Origin: Micavibrio sp.
GTDB lineage: Bacteria; Pseudomonadota; Alphaproteobacteria; Micavibrionales; UBA2020
Reading direction: 5' to 3'
NCBI GenBank assembly: GCA_028283745.1
Contig: JAPWJZ010000004.1
Coordinates: 62,001-126,000 of the forward strand
Length of the DNA stretch: 64,000 bases
The position numbers and the translations under genes were made by a program. The notes beneath the pieces were generated by a model. It saw only the letters and a list, made by a program, of their open reading frames with translations, searched no databases and was not told the DNA's origin. Below, piece by piece: positions 1 to 8,289 of this stretch; position 1 is the stretch's first letter; each line of letters starts with the position of its first letter.

Positions 1-51
1 ATATAAGGACTAGGTTATAGGGGTAAGGCACCCCCAAAGGTCCGGCACCGC

Positions 52-504
52 ATGAAACAAACCACGCTTCGCAAAAAAACGGCCATTAAAGCGCCCCAAA
101 TCCGCTATGCCATCGTCAAAAAGGCACCGGCGGCGGAATTGATTGCGCTGTATAAAGCCGCCGGTTGGTGGCATGAAAGCGCTCATGACCGCCGTATTTT
201 GCCCAAATCTGTCAAAAACAGCTTCGCTTTCGCCATTGCCACCAATGACGACGGCACGGTGATTGGCACCGGCCGCGTCATTTCAGATGGCTGCAGTGAT
301 GGCTATATACAAGATGTCACCGTGCTGCCTGCCTACCGCGGCCATGGTATCGGTCAGGGCATCATCAAGCTTCTGGCGCAGCATTGCGCCAAAAAGAAGC
401 TGGTCTGGGTCGGCCTGGTGGCTGAACCCGGAACTTATCCCTTCTATCGCAAGTTAGGTTTCAAGGACAAAAAAGGCTTTCAACTTATGTTGTACGCATC
501 ATGA
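52..504 (+). CDS. GNAT family N-acetyltransferase
   Basis: A 150-aa protein with one GNAT acetyltransferase domain, which transfers an acyl group from acyl-CoA to an amine. The substrate cannot be predicted. The beta4-alpha3 acetyl-CoA loop is clear at about residues 86-104 (QDVTVLPAYRGHGIGQG, matching the family Q/RxxGxG/A pattern), and a preceding strand reads GTGRVISDG at 72-80. The C-terminal FYRKLGFK segment is the usual motif B region. Length is typical for a single-domain GNAT. Its stop overlaps the start of the next gene by ATGA, so the two are probably translated together. It is the first complete gene in the window; an upstream partner cannot be excluded. Confidence 0.88.
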   Translation: MKQTTLRKKTAIKAPQIRYAIVKKAPAAELIALYKAAGWWHESAHDRRILPKSVKNSFAFAIATNDDGTVIGTGRVISDGCSDGYIQDVTVLPAYRGHGIGQGIIKLLAQHCAKKKLVWVGLVAEPGTYPFYRKLGFKDKKGFQLMLYAS

Positions 505-1445
505 CACCTCTTTGTACGGCCCGCAGCAACACCGCAACCGCAGAAGCACCGCCAGTGACTGCGCCCTCCCGCCTCGAATTCAAAAAGCTCGACCTTGCCG
601 ACAAGCCGCTGTTTGACGGCTTGCTGAACCGCTTTCCCCAACGCGTCGCCGGCTATACCTTTGCCGAGCTGTATTCGTGGAACAGCGTGTACGATTATGA
701 ATGGCGGCAGGCGAAAGACGGCACCGTCTTTATCCGCTGCACGCCGGAAAGCGAAGACGGCCGCCACTTCCTGCAACCGCTCGGCCCCTTCGGCGTGGAA
801 GCGCAGAAGTGCCTGCTGGATGAAATGCAGGCCGAAGATAAACCCATGAAAATTTACGGCGTGGGCCAGGAATTCCTGAATACCCACCCCGACTTTGCCG
901 CCCGCTTCACGCTTGAAAACGACGACGGCCTTGCGAACTACCTGTACGACACGCCCAAGCTTGCGACCCTTGCCGGAAAAACCTACGCCAAAAAGCGCAA
1001 CCAGATTGCGCAGGCGCGCGCGCTGTACGAGTGGACGGCGACGGCCATCACCCCCGCCAATATCGCCGAATGCCTTGCCATCATGGAAAACACCGAGCAA
1101 GGCCACAATTGGGGCAGCGAAAAACCCGCCGTCTTCACCGCCTTCCGCAACTTTGCGGCGCTGGGGTTGAAAGGCGTGCTGCTGCATGCCGGCGGCAAGC
1201 CTATTGCCTTCTCCGTCTACGAGAAGTTGACGCCGGATACCGCCGTCGTGCTGTTTGAAAAGGCCTGCGACAATTACAAAGGGCTTTACCAGGTCATCAA
1301 CCAGGAAACGGCGCAGCGCATCGCGGCAGAAGGCTTTCCCTTCATCAACCGCGAGGAAGACATGGGCCTGCCCGGCCTGCGCCACGCCAAGCTTTCCTAT
1401 TACCCCATTGAAACCATTCCGGCCTTTACGCTGATTCCACGCTGA
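501..1445 (+). CDS. DUF2156 / LPG-synthase C-terminal-like protein
   Basis: A 314-aa protein resembling the DUF2156 family, whose double GNAT-like fold is shared with the catalytic domain of phosphatidylglycerol lysyltransferase (MprF). The diagnostic C-terminal segment NREEDMGLPGLR lies at about 283-294, followed by AKLSYYP. No membrane segments are visible, unlike full MprF, so lipid aminoacylation is not implied. The start codon overlaps the upstream GNAT stop (ATGA), giving a two-gene unit of GNAT-fold proteins. The first ~20 residues are low complexity and the true start could be slightly downstream. Family assignment is good; the reaction is unknown. Confidence 0.8.
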   Translation: MTPLCTARSNTATAEAPPVTAPSRLEFKKLDLADKPLFDGLLNRFPQRVAGYTFAELYSWNSVYDYEWRQAKDGTVFIRCTPESEDGRHFLQPLGPFGVEAQKCLLDEMQAEDKPMKIYGVGQEFLNTHPDFAARFTLENDDGLANYLYDTPKLATLAGKTYAKKRNQIAQARALYEWTATAITPANIAECLAIMENTEQGHNWGSEKPAVFTAFRNFAALGLKGVLLHAGGKPIAFSVYEKLTPDTAVVLFEKACDNYKGLYQVINQETAQRIAAEGFPFINREEDMGLPGLRHAKLSYYPIETIPAFTLIPR

Positions 1446-1517
1446 TATTTCTGGCCAAGCTGGCCATTTTGCGCGGTATTTGTTATGGTCTGGAATAACG
1501 GCTCTAAAGGGTGATTC

Positions 1518-2600
1518 ATGAAAATCGTGATCAAAGTCGGCACGCAGGCCATCCTTGCGGCAGACGGCACAGCGCTTAAAGGCGCCATGCCGGCGCTGGT
1601 GCGCCAGATCGTGGAATTGCAGCAAACCGGCAACCACGTTGTGCTGGTCAGTTCCGGCGCGGTCAGCTCCGGACGGCGCGTTGCGCGTGAGGCATTGGGG
1701 GCTGAATTTGGCACCAGCACGGGTGAAAAACAGGTGCTGGCCAGCATGGGCCAGCCGGAATTAATGGCCGCCTACGCCAAACTTTTTCGCCCCCACGGCA
1801 TTGCAACCGCGCAATTGCTGCTGACGAAGCAGGATTTTCATACCCGCAAGCACTACCTGAACATCGCCCGCCTGCTGCGCGAAGTGCTGTCGCGCAAAAA
1901 CATCATCCCCGTCATCAATGAAAATGACAGTGTCGCGATTGAAGAATTGATGTTCACGGACAATGATGAACTCGCGGGCCTTATTGCAGCGCAGCTGAAC
2001 GCCGACAAGCTGATCATCCTTACCAGCGTCAACGGCGTTTACGATGGCAACCCGTCCGACGCCGGCACAAAACTTATCGCCACCATCGACCCCGAAAAAG
2101 ACGGCTGGCCAAAGGTGTCGACCGCCAAAACCACGCACGGCCGCGGCGGCATGGCGACCAAGCTTGGCACCGCCCGCAAAATGTCGGACCTTGGCATTAC
2201 CACGCACATAGCCGGCATGCACGAAAAAGACGTTATTTTGCGCGTGCTGGCAAAAGACCCGCCCGGCACCGTCATTCTGCCGCTCAAGAAAAAATCCAAC
2301 CTCAAAAAATGGATTGCTTATAGTGACGGCAAAAAAAGCGGCGTCATCCGCGTTAACGCGCCGCTGTTTGATATCCTGAAGGACAACTCACGCGTCCTCA
2401 GCATTCTTCCGGTCGGCATTAAAAGCTTTGTCGGCAGCTTTGAAAAGGGCGACTTGGTCGATATCGCAGCGCCCGATGGCAGCATCATCGGCATGGGCAT
2501 TGCGCGCTACGGCGCCGAAAAATTGCGCGAATATATTGGCCAGAAGGGCAAGCCCGAATTTATACACTACGACCACCTGCACATTAAAACCGGAAGTTAA
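1518..2600 (+). CDS. proB: Glutamate 5-kinase
   Basis: Phosphorylates L-glutamate to gamma-glutamyl phosphate, the first step of proline synthesis, in the cytosol. The 360-aa protein has an amino-acid kinase domain (about 1-255; KVGT near the start, VSSGAVSSGRR around 44-54, NENDSV 134-139, TDNDELAG 147-154, TSVNGVYDGNP 169-179) and a C-terminal PUA domain (about 275-350). This is the usual two-domain bacterial form. Start ATG is preceded by AAAGGG. proA follows after five bases, so the two enzymes that pass on the unstable acyl phosphate are co-expressed. No proC is present in the window. Confidence 0.97.
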   Translation: MKIVIKVGTQAILAADGTALKGAMPALVRQIVELQQTGNHVVLVSSGAVSSGRRVAREALGAEFGTSTGEKQVLASMGQPELMAAYAKLFRPHGIATAQLLLTKQDFHTRKHYLNIARLLREVLSRKNIIPVINENDSVAIEELMFTDNDELAGLIAAQLNADKLIILTSVNGVYDGNPSDAGTKLIATIDPEKDGWPKVSTAKTTHGRGGMATKLGTARKMSDLGITTHIAGMHEKDVILRVLAKDPPGTVILPLKKKSNLKKWIAYSDGKKSGVIRVNAPLFDILKDNSRVLSILPVGIKSFVGSFEKGDLVDIAAPDGSIIGMGIARYGAEKLREYIGQKGKPEFIHYDHLHIKTGS

Positions 2601-2605
2601 ACTGC

Positions 2606-3856
2606 ATGGATGCCGTGACCGCCCTTTTGACCGCCGCCAAAACCGCCAGCCGCAGCCTGCCGCTGCTGGATGATGCCGCGCGGCAGGCGGTGCTGCACGA
2701 CCTTGCAAAAGCCCTGCGCGCCGCGAAACCGCAAATTCTGGCCGAAAACGCCAAAGACTGCGCCGCCATGAAGCCGGATGACCCGTGGCATGACCGCCTG
2801 CTGCTGACCGACAAGCGCCTTGATGCGATTGCGGCAGATGTTGAAAAGCTCGCCGCCATGCCCTCCCCTCTTTCCGGCATTCAGCAGGAAAAAACATTGC
2901 CGAACGGCCTGAAGCTGCAGCGCGTGCCCGTGCCGCTCGGCGTGGTCGGCGTGATTTATGAATCGCGCCCCAACGTGACGGTGGATGTTTTTGCGCTCTG
3001 CTTCAAATCCGGCAACGCCGCCGTGCTGCGCGGCGGCAAGGAAGCGCATCACAGCAACGCCGCGCTCGCCGCCGTGATTGTGCAGGTTTTGGCCGCGCAC
3101 AACATTGACCCCGCAGCCTGCACGTTATTGCCGCCGGAGCGTGAAGCGACGGGTATTCTGCTGAACGCCGTCGGCCTCGTCGATGTTTGCATCCCGCGCG
3201 GCAGCCAGGGGCTCATTGACTTTGTGCGCGACAATGCCAAAATTCCCGTCATTGAAACCGGCGCGGGCATTGTGCATGTGTATTTCGATGCGGCGGGCGA
3301 TATTGCCAAGGGCCGCGATATTATCTTCAATTCAAAAACCCGCCGCGTCAGCGTTTGCAACGCGCTCGATACGCTTGTCGTCCACGAAAAACGCCTGGCC
3401 GACCTGCCGGGCCTGGCTGAAAAGCTGGCGGAAAAAGACGTTGAAATTTTTGCGGATGCCGCTGCCTATGCCGTATTGACCGGCAAATACCCTGAAGCGC
3501 TGCTGAAAACCGCGACGGAAGAAGACTTCGGCCGTGAATTTCTGTCCTATAAAATGTCCGTCAAAACCGTTCCGTCGCTGGATGCCGCGCTGGCGCACAT
3601 CGCGCAATATTCATCCGGCCACAGCGAAGCGGTGGTGACGGAAGATACAGACGTTTCCGCCCGTTTCATGGCGTCTGTGGATGCCGCCGCCGTTTACCAC
3701 AACGCCGCCACCAGCTTTACCGATGGCGGTGAATTCGGCATGGGCGCCGAAATTGGCATCAGCACGCAAAAACTGCACGCCCGCGGCCCCATGGCGCTTG
3801 AAGCCCTGACCAGCTACAAGTGGCTTGTTTACGGCAACGGGCAGACACGCACTTAA
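2606..3856 (+). CDS. proA: Glutamate-5-semialdehyde dehydrogenase
   Basis: NADPH-dependent reduction of gamma-glutamyl phosphate to glutamate-5-semialdehyde, the second step of proline synthesis. The 416-aa length is normal. The aldehyde-dehydrogenase fold is recognisable: YESRPNVTVD at about 118-127, GNAAVLRGGKEA at 136-147, and the catalytic cysteine C251 in RRVSVCNALDT. The C-terminal LHARGPMALEALTSYKW segment is typical of ProA. It follows proB by five bases as one operon. Its TAA stop overlaps the stop of the convergent mutarotase gene within TTAA, leaving no room for a terminator between them. Confidence 0.97.
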   Translation: MDAVTALLTAAKTASRSLPLLDDAARQAVLHDLAKALRAAKPQILAENAKDCAAMKPDDPWHDRLLLTDKRLDAIAADVEKLAAMPSPLSGIQQEKTLPNGLKLQRVPVPLGVVGVIYESRPNVTVDVFALCFKSGNAAVLRGGKEAHHSNAALAAVIVQVLAAHNIDPAACTLLPPEREATGILLNAVGLVDVCIPRGSQGLIDFVRDNAKIPVIETGAGIVHVYFDAAGDIAKGRDIIFNSKTRRVSVCNALDTLVVHEKRLADLPGLAEKLAEKDVEIFADAAAYAVLTGKYPEALLKTATEEDFGREFLSYKMSVKTVPSLDAALAHIAQYSSGHSEAVVTEDTDVSARFMASVDAAAVYHNAATSFTDGGEFGMGAEIGISTQKLHARGPMALEALTSYKWLVYGNGQTRT

Positions 3857-4770
3857 GCTGCGTCAAACCACATCGCCCCCGCCAATGTTTCGCCGTGCTG
3901 CAAAACAATTGTGCCGGTATTGGCGGCACCGCGCGCCATTAAATTGAAACCGTCGTTGATGTTCGTGACAGCTTCGGCGCAGAAGAACGGTTTTTCTTCC
4001 GGCAGGTACAGCACAAAATTGCGGAATATCGCATCCGCACCCATCACCAGTTTGCGGCCGTGGCGCGGCCAGCGAATTTCGGCGCGCCTGTCCCAGCCTT
4101 GAAAGCAATTGTCGACAAGGTCGCTGCCTGTCACGCCCTGCGCTGCGGGCTGAAAGTTTTTGTCGGCCAGCGCCAGCCCTTGCGCAAAATTCCACGGGCT
4201 ATCCGCCAGCACGGTCGGCACAATGTTTTTGCTATGCCAGACCTGCGGCAGGTTTGCCGTCAATACCGTATCATCATCCCGTACAAAATACGGGTGATGC
4301 CCCAGCCCAAAGGGCAGCGCAAAGCCGCTGCGGTTGGTGATGGACATTTCTATCGTCAGCCGGTTATCGGCAAGGCTGTAAATCTGCTCGGCTTCATAAA
4401 TATAGGGTGAGTCCGCGGCTTTCACTTCCGGCAGCAGCAGCGCCACATGCCGGGTTGAGTGCGCCGTTACCTGCCACGGGCGCAGCCAGCCATCACCATG
4501 CAGCTGGTGACCTTCCGCCACGTGAACAGGGCCGACCGTATAAGTTTCACCATTAAAGGCCAGCTTGCCGTTGATGATGCGGTTGGAATAAGGCGTAAGC
4601 GGGAAGCTTGCCGTATTAAGCGGCGCCAGCGGCAAAGCGGCATCATAGGGCCGGAACAGGTCAAAACCCTTTTGCCGGAATGCGGTAATGCTGCCGCCCG
4701 CGGCCGGGCAGCAGGAAAGCTGCAGGCCGGCGGCGGATTCAATGTGCAGTATAGTCTTTTCGGCTGACAT
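3853..4770 (-). CDS. Aldose 1-epimerase (mutarotase) family protein
   Basis: Interconverts alpha and beta anomers of hexoses, most likely galactose here. About 305 aa in the galactose-mutarotase fold, with GLGHHPYF carrying the likely catalytic histidine and a late FFCAEAVTNINDGFN region carrying the expected acidic residue. The longer in-frame start at 4881 would run into the divergent dehydratase gene; ATG 4770 follows AAAAAGG and begins MSAEKT, so it is preferred. It is divergent from the dehydratase and belongs functionally to the galactose cluster, supplying the anomer used by the dehydrogenase. No obvious signal peptide. Confidence 0.88.
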   Translation of the reverse strand: MSAEKTILHIESAAGLQLSCCPAAGGSITAFRQKGFDLFRPYDAALPLAPLNTASFPLTPYSNRIINGKLAFNGETYTVGPVHVAEGHQLHGDGWLRPWQVTAHSTRHVALLLPEVKAADSPYIYEAEQIYSLADNRLTIEMSITNRSGFALPFGLGHHPYFVRDDDTVLTANLPQVWHSKNIVPTVLADSPWNFAQGLALADKNFQPAAQGVTGSDLVDNCFQGWDRRAEIRWPRHGRKLVMGADAIFRNFVLYLPEEKPFFCAEAVTNINDGFNLMARGAANTGTIVLQHGETLAGAMWFDAA

Positions 4771-4776
4771 AACGCC

Positions 4777-4798
4777 TTTTTCCGTTCTTTTTCCGTTC
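4777..4798. repeat. Tandem 11-bp repeat in mutarotase leader
   Basis: TTTTTCCGTTC occurs twice head to tail with an 11-bp period, 7 bp from the mutarotase start and within the 92-bp divergent promoter region shared with the dehydratase. One-turn spacing on one helix face could be a protein-binding site. A slippage duplication is the alternative. Confidence 0.6.
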
Positions 4799-4862
4799 GG
4801 GGAATTATAGTATGCATTAGACGCGGCAACATACTGAAAAACGGCAAAAAGGGTGATTCCAG

Positions 4863-6689
4863 ATGACCGATAAAAAAGCATTCCTGCGCAGCGACTACTG
4901 GTTCGGCCAGGCCGCCGCGGTTGATGTGCGCGCGCACCATACCGGCAAAATGGTCAATTCAAAGCTGACGCTGGAAGAGCTGTGCGGCACCACCGGCCAC
5001 CCCGCCGCCGACCGTACGGAAAGCGGCCGCCGCCCCTGCATTGCGGTTGCCAAGTTCGGCGGTGACCTGAACCCCTGCCAGGCCATGCATGACCATCACC
5101 TCGGCGACCGCGTGGCGGAAGGCGTGCGGTCGGCGGGCGGCATTCCGCTGCGCTTTGATGTATCCCCGCCCCTTGGCGAACCCCTGACGCGCCCGACATC
5201 CATGTACATGCGCAACCTGACTGCGCTGTCGCTGATGGAAACCATTATCGCGAACCCCATTGACGGTATTGTGCTGCTGACCGGCTGCGACAAAACCGTC
5301 CCCGCCGGCCTGATGGCTGCATTGCTGACGGATATTCCGACCATCGTCGCCTCCGCAGGGCCGATGCTGAACGGGTATTACCACGGCGAGCAATCCGCCT
5401 CCGGCATTCACCTGTGGAAAAACCGCGAGCTGCTGGCCGCGGGCGAAATTACCGAAGAAGAGCTAATGATCCGTTCCTGCGCCGCGCAGCCGAGCGCGGG
5501 GCATTGCATGAGCATGGGCACCGCCTCCACCCTCAACAGCCTTGCGGAAGCGCTGGGGCTGACGCTGATGGGCGCATCGTCCATCCCCGCGCCGATGGCC
5601 GAGCGCGCGCATTACAGTTATCGCGCCGGCGCCGCCGCCGTTGAAATGGTGCTGACAGACCGCCGCCCCAGCACCTTCATCAACCGCCAGTCTTTCCTGA
5701 ACGCGGTTGCGGCCAATGCCGCCATTGGCGGTTCCACCAACGCCATCGTCCACCTGCTGGCAATTGCGCGCATGGCTGGCATTGAATTCACGCTGGATGA
5801 CTGGCAGAAATACGGCTCCAACGTGCCGCTGCTCGTCAACGTCAAGCCGTCAGGCGCTTACCTGATGGAAGAATATTTCCGCGCCGGCGGCATGCCGGCC
5901 GTACTGCGCGAGCTGAGCGCCGCAGGTTACGTGGATGGCAATAGCGGCTGGTGCACCGGCAAGACGATGACGGAAGAACTTGGCGCGCGCGACCCGTATA
6001 CCGACACCAACGTCATCCGCACCGTCAAGGTACCGCTGCTGAACGACGGCGGCATTGTCATCCTGCATGGCAACCTGTGCCCGGATGGCGCGGTGATCAA
6101 AGTTTCCGCCGTGTCCAACAAGGCGCTGCTGCAGCACCGCGGGCAGGCCGTTGTTTTTGACAGCATCGAGGAATATCACAAGCGCATCGACGACCCGGCC
6201 GAAGGCATCACCACCGATAAAGTCCTTGTGCTGCGCAACTGCGGCCCTCTGGGCTACCCCGGCATGCCGGAAGTCGGCAACGTGCGCCCCCCGGGCTACC
6301 TGCTGGCGAAGGGCGTGAAGGCGATGGTGACCGTTTCGGACGCCCGCATGAGCGGCACGGCCTATGGCTGCCACGTCTTGCACGTATCGCCGGAAGCCGC
6401 AGCCGGCGGCCCGCTGGCGCTGGTTAAAACCGGCGACTTTGTGACGCTGGATGTCGCCGGCGGCAAGCTGGATATGGACGTGGATGCCGCCGAGCTGGAA
6501 GCGCGCCGCAAAGCGCTGAATATCAAGCCCACGCCCATTCACAGCCCGTGGGGCGTTATTTGGGGCCACCCGGACCTGGGCGTGCATCAGGCATCGGTTG
6601 GCGCATACATGAAAATGTTTGACCGCCCCGAACTGCAGCGCGACGTGATTGCCAAACGCCTGCGCGAACGCCTGCGCCCGCAACATTGA
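4863..6689 (+). CDS. IlvD/Edd-type sugar-acid dehydratase (probably D-galactonate/L-arabinonate dehydratase)
   Basis: A 608-aa [2Fe-2S] dehydratase that removes water from a sugar acid to give a 2-keto-3-deoxy sugar acid. Candidate cluster cysteines are C72 (or C59), C142 in TGCDKT and C215 in SAGHCMSMGTA, spaced as in L-arabinonate dehydratases; the catalytic-serine segment DARMSGTAYG is present near residue 497. Sequence character (MSMGTASTLNSLAEALGL, YSYRAGAAAVEMV) fits the arabinonate/fuconate/galactonate branch rather than branched-chain IlvD or Edd. KDPGal aldolase lies 17 nt downstream and the KDGal kinase is convergent, so D-galactonate is the favoured substrate. ATG 4863 is preceded by AAAAAGGG. 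Confidence 0.88.
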   Translation: MTDKKAFLRSDYWFGQAAAVDVRAHHTGKMVNSKLTLEELCGTTGHPAADRTESGRRPCIAVAKFGGDLNPCQAMHDHHLGDRVAEGVRSAGGIPLRFDVSPPLGEPLTRPTSMYMRNLTALSLMETIIANPIDGIVLLTGCDKTVPAGLMAALLTDIPTIVASAGPMLNGYYHGEQSASGIHLWKNRELLAAGEITEEELMIRSCAAQPSAGHCMSMGTASTLNSLAEALGLTLMGASSIPAPMAERAHYSYRAGAAAVEMVLTDRRPSTFINRQSFLNAVAANAAIGGSTNAIVHLLAIARMAGIEFTLDDWQKYGSNVPLLVNVKPSGAYLMEEYFRAGGMPAVLRELSAAGYVDGNSGWCTGKTMTEELGARDPYTDTNVIRTVKVPLLNDGGIVILHGNLCPDGAVIKVSAVSNKALLQHRGQAVVFDSIEEYHKRIDDPAEGITTDKVLVLRNCGPLGYPGMPEVGNVRPPGYLLAKGVKAMVTVSDARMSGTAYGCHVLHVSPEAAAGGPLALVKTGDFVTLDVAGGKLDMDVDAAELEARRKALNIKPTPIHSPWGVIWGHPDLGVHQASVGAYMKMFDRPELQRDVIAKRLRERLRPQH

Positions 6690-6706
6690 CTTTGAAGGAA
6701 AGCCAG

Positions 6707-7336
6707 ATGCCGGAAAAATATTTCGCCGAAAGCCGCCTTGTCGCCATTCTGCGCGGTCTCACGCCCGATGAAGCGATTGCGCAGGGCGACGCGATTGTGA
6801 ATGCAGGCTGGCGCTGCCTTGAAGTGCCGCTGAATTCACCCGAACCTTTTGAAAGCATTCGCCTGCTGGCGGCGCATTTTGGCGACAAGGTGCTGGTGGG
6901 CGCGGGCACAGTGCTAACCCCGGCAGATGTGCAGAAAGTCTTTGATGTTGGCGGCAGGCTGATTGTTGCGCCGAATACAGATGATGATGTGGTTAAAAAA
7001 GCCTTGTCACTGAACATGGTGATGATGCCGGGGGTTTATACCGCCACCGAAGCCTTCCATGCCTATAAAATCGGCGTGCGTTACCTGAAGCTGTTTCCGG
7101 CGGATTCGCTGGGGCCTTCTTATGTGCGCGCGCTGAAAAGCGTGCTGCCGAAAGATGCAAAAATTATCCCGACCGGCGGCGTTTCGGTTGATACCATTGC
7201 GGCCTTTCATGCGGCGGGCTGTCATGCCTTTGGCATTGGGTCGCAGTTGTACAAAAAAGGCGTTACGCCCGAAGAGGTCGGCAAGCGCGCGCGCGCGCTG
7301 TCGGACGCGCTGAAGCTTGCGGAAAGCGCTACTTAA
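6707..7336 (+). CDS. dgoA: 2-dehydro-3-deoxy-6-phosphogalactonate aldolase
   Basis: Cleaves KDPGal to pyruvate and glyceraldehyde 3-phosphate, the last step of the De Ley-Doudoroff route. A 209-aa class I aldolase of the KDPG/KDPGal family: catalytic E39 in RCLEVPLNSP, GAGTVLT at 65-71, Schiff-base K128 in RYLKLFPADS, and phosphate-binding PTGGVS. The LFPAD variant and short N-terminus favour DgoA over Eda. An upstream TTG at 6686 is possible, but ATG 6707 has AAGGAAAG in front and is preferred. It is co-transcribed with the dehydratase. Its 3' end overlaps the convergent kinase gene by 8 bp. Confidence 0.92.
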   Translation: MPEKYFAESRLVAILRGLTPDEAIAQGDAIVNAGWRCLEVPLNSPEPFESIRLLAAHFGDKVLVGAGTVLTPADVQKVFDVGGRLIVAPNTDDDVVKKALSLNMVMMPGVYTATEAFHAYKIGVRYLKLFPADSLGPSYVRALKSVLPKDAKIIPTGGVSVDTIAAFHAAGCHAFGIGSQLYKKGVTPEEVGKRARALSDALKLAESAT

Positions 7337-8267
7337 GCGCGGCAAGGCCGGTGAAGACCGCGGTTTCACTATCCACGGTCGCCAGCACGGGCCATTGCAA
7401 GCTGGCAAAGCCGCGCATGTAAAAATCGCGCTTCGCGCCGGCATCCGCCAGCAGCACGGCGGGCGCGCGGTGATAAAATTTTTCCATCTGCCGCAGTTCG
7501 TGACCGATAAGAATGCCGGAGAAATACGCAGCTAAATCCTGCGGGGGGCTTGGGTCGCGCAGTTTTTGCGACCGCACCTGCCAAAGATCCGTCAGCAAAT
7601 CAAACCCGCATGCGGCCAAAGCCAGGCCAGCATCGAACGATGCGGCATCCGGCACAGGAGGCGCGGGGTTGGCCTTTAATATAGCGCCAATGCCGCCGTT
7701 TTCGCTAAGAAGGTTAAAAACCTCACCCGTCAGCGCGGTTTCAAAACCGGTGATTTTTCCGGACTTGATCTCCACCCATTTGCAATGCGTGCCGGGAATG
7801 CACAACAGCGCATCGCCAAGGCCTAAATGTTTTGCCGCGCCTAGACTTTTGACTTCTTCACTGCGGATGACATCGTGGCGGCCATCCTTCATGAGGGTGG
7901 TGCAGCCGCTGGCGATATAGATGTTGCGGTTTGCTGCGGCATGCAGCTTTTCCGGCGCGATTTTGTGCAGGTTGCGGCGAATCTCGGCAAAGCCTGCGGG
8001 CGTAACGGAATACGCCGTTTCAACCCAGCCTTCGCGCCCGCCGACCGCACCGCAGATATAGACCGGTGCGGCGGGGTGCGCCGTTAGCCAGTCGCCAAGC
8101 TGCTCGACAAAGAAAGCCGCATAGGCTTCGCTGCGCTTTTCGGGCGCGGCGGCGCTGAAGTTTTTAAGTGTGCCGCCACCTGCCGCCCCGCGGCGGTCGA
8201 TGGCTTTGCCGCCGTCCACCAGAAAGGCGCGGAAGTTGGAGCTGCCCCAGTCAACGTAAATTTCCAT
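7329..8267 (-). CDS. dgoK: 2-dehydro-3-deoxygalactonokinase
   Basis: Phosphorylates 2-keto-3-deoxygalactonate to KDPGal, using ATP, in the cytosol. About 312 aa. The N-terminal YVDWGSSNFRAF is the phosphate-1-like motif of the DgoK branch of the ASKHA kinases, and CIPGTHCKWVEI is a family hallmark in mid-protein. A longer in-frame start at 8342 overlaps the lactonase end; ATG 8267 follows GGAAGG and is chosen. First substrate-phosphorylating enzyme of the minus-strand galactose operon SDR-lactonase-kinase; the lactonase stop lies 22 bp upstream. Confidence 0.92.
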   Translation of the reverse strand: MEIYVDWGSSNFRAFLVDGGKAIDRRGAAGGGTLKNFSAAAPEKRSEAYAAFFVEQLGDWLTAHPAAPVYICGAVGGREGWVETAYSVTPAGFAEIRRNLHKIAPEKLHAAANRNIYIASGCTTLMKDGRHDVIRSEEVKSLGAAKHLGLGDALLCIPGTHCKWVEIKSGKITGFETALTGEVFNLLSENGGIGAILKANPAPPVPDAASFDAGLALAACGFDLLTDLWQVRSQKLRDPSPPQDLAAYFSGILIGHELRQMEKFYHRAPAVLLADAGAKRDFYMRGFASLQWPVLATVDSETAVFTGLAALK

Positions 8268-8289
8268 GGCGTTGCCTTCCATTACACAT

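Noticed and set aside
1-51. GGGGT-AAGGC-ACCCC hairpin before the GNAT gene as a terminator
   Set aside because: The stem is followed by CCAAAGG rather than T residues and the upstream gene is outside the window, so its role cannot be judged.
480-1637. 385-aa minus-strand ORF opposite the DUF2156 gene
   Set aside because: It mirrors a well-supported gene on the other strand, lacks a recognisable domain and has the composition typical of an antisense frame in GC-rich DNA.
6686-6706. TTG start giving a 7-residue extension of DgoA
   Set aside because: ATG 6707 has an AAGGAAAG site and matches the family start; the TTG has none.
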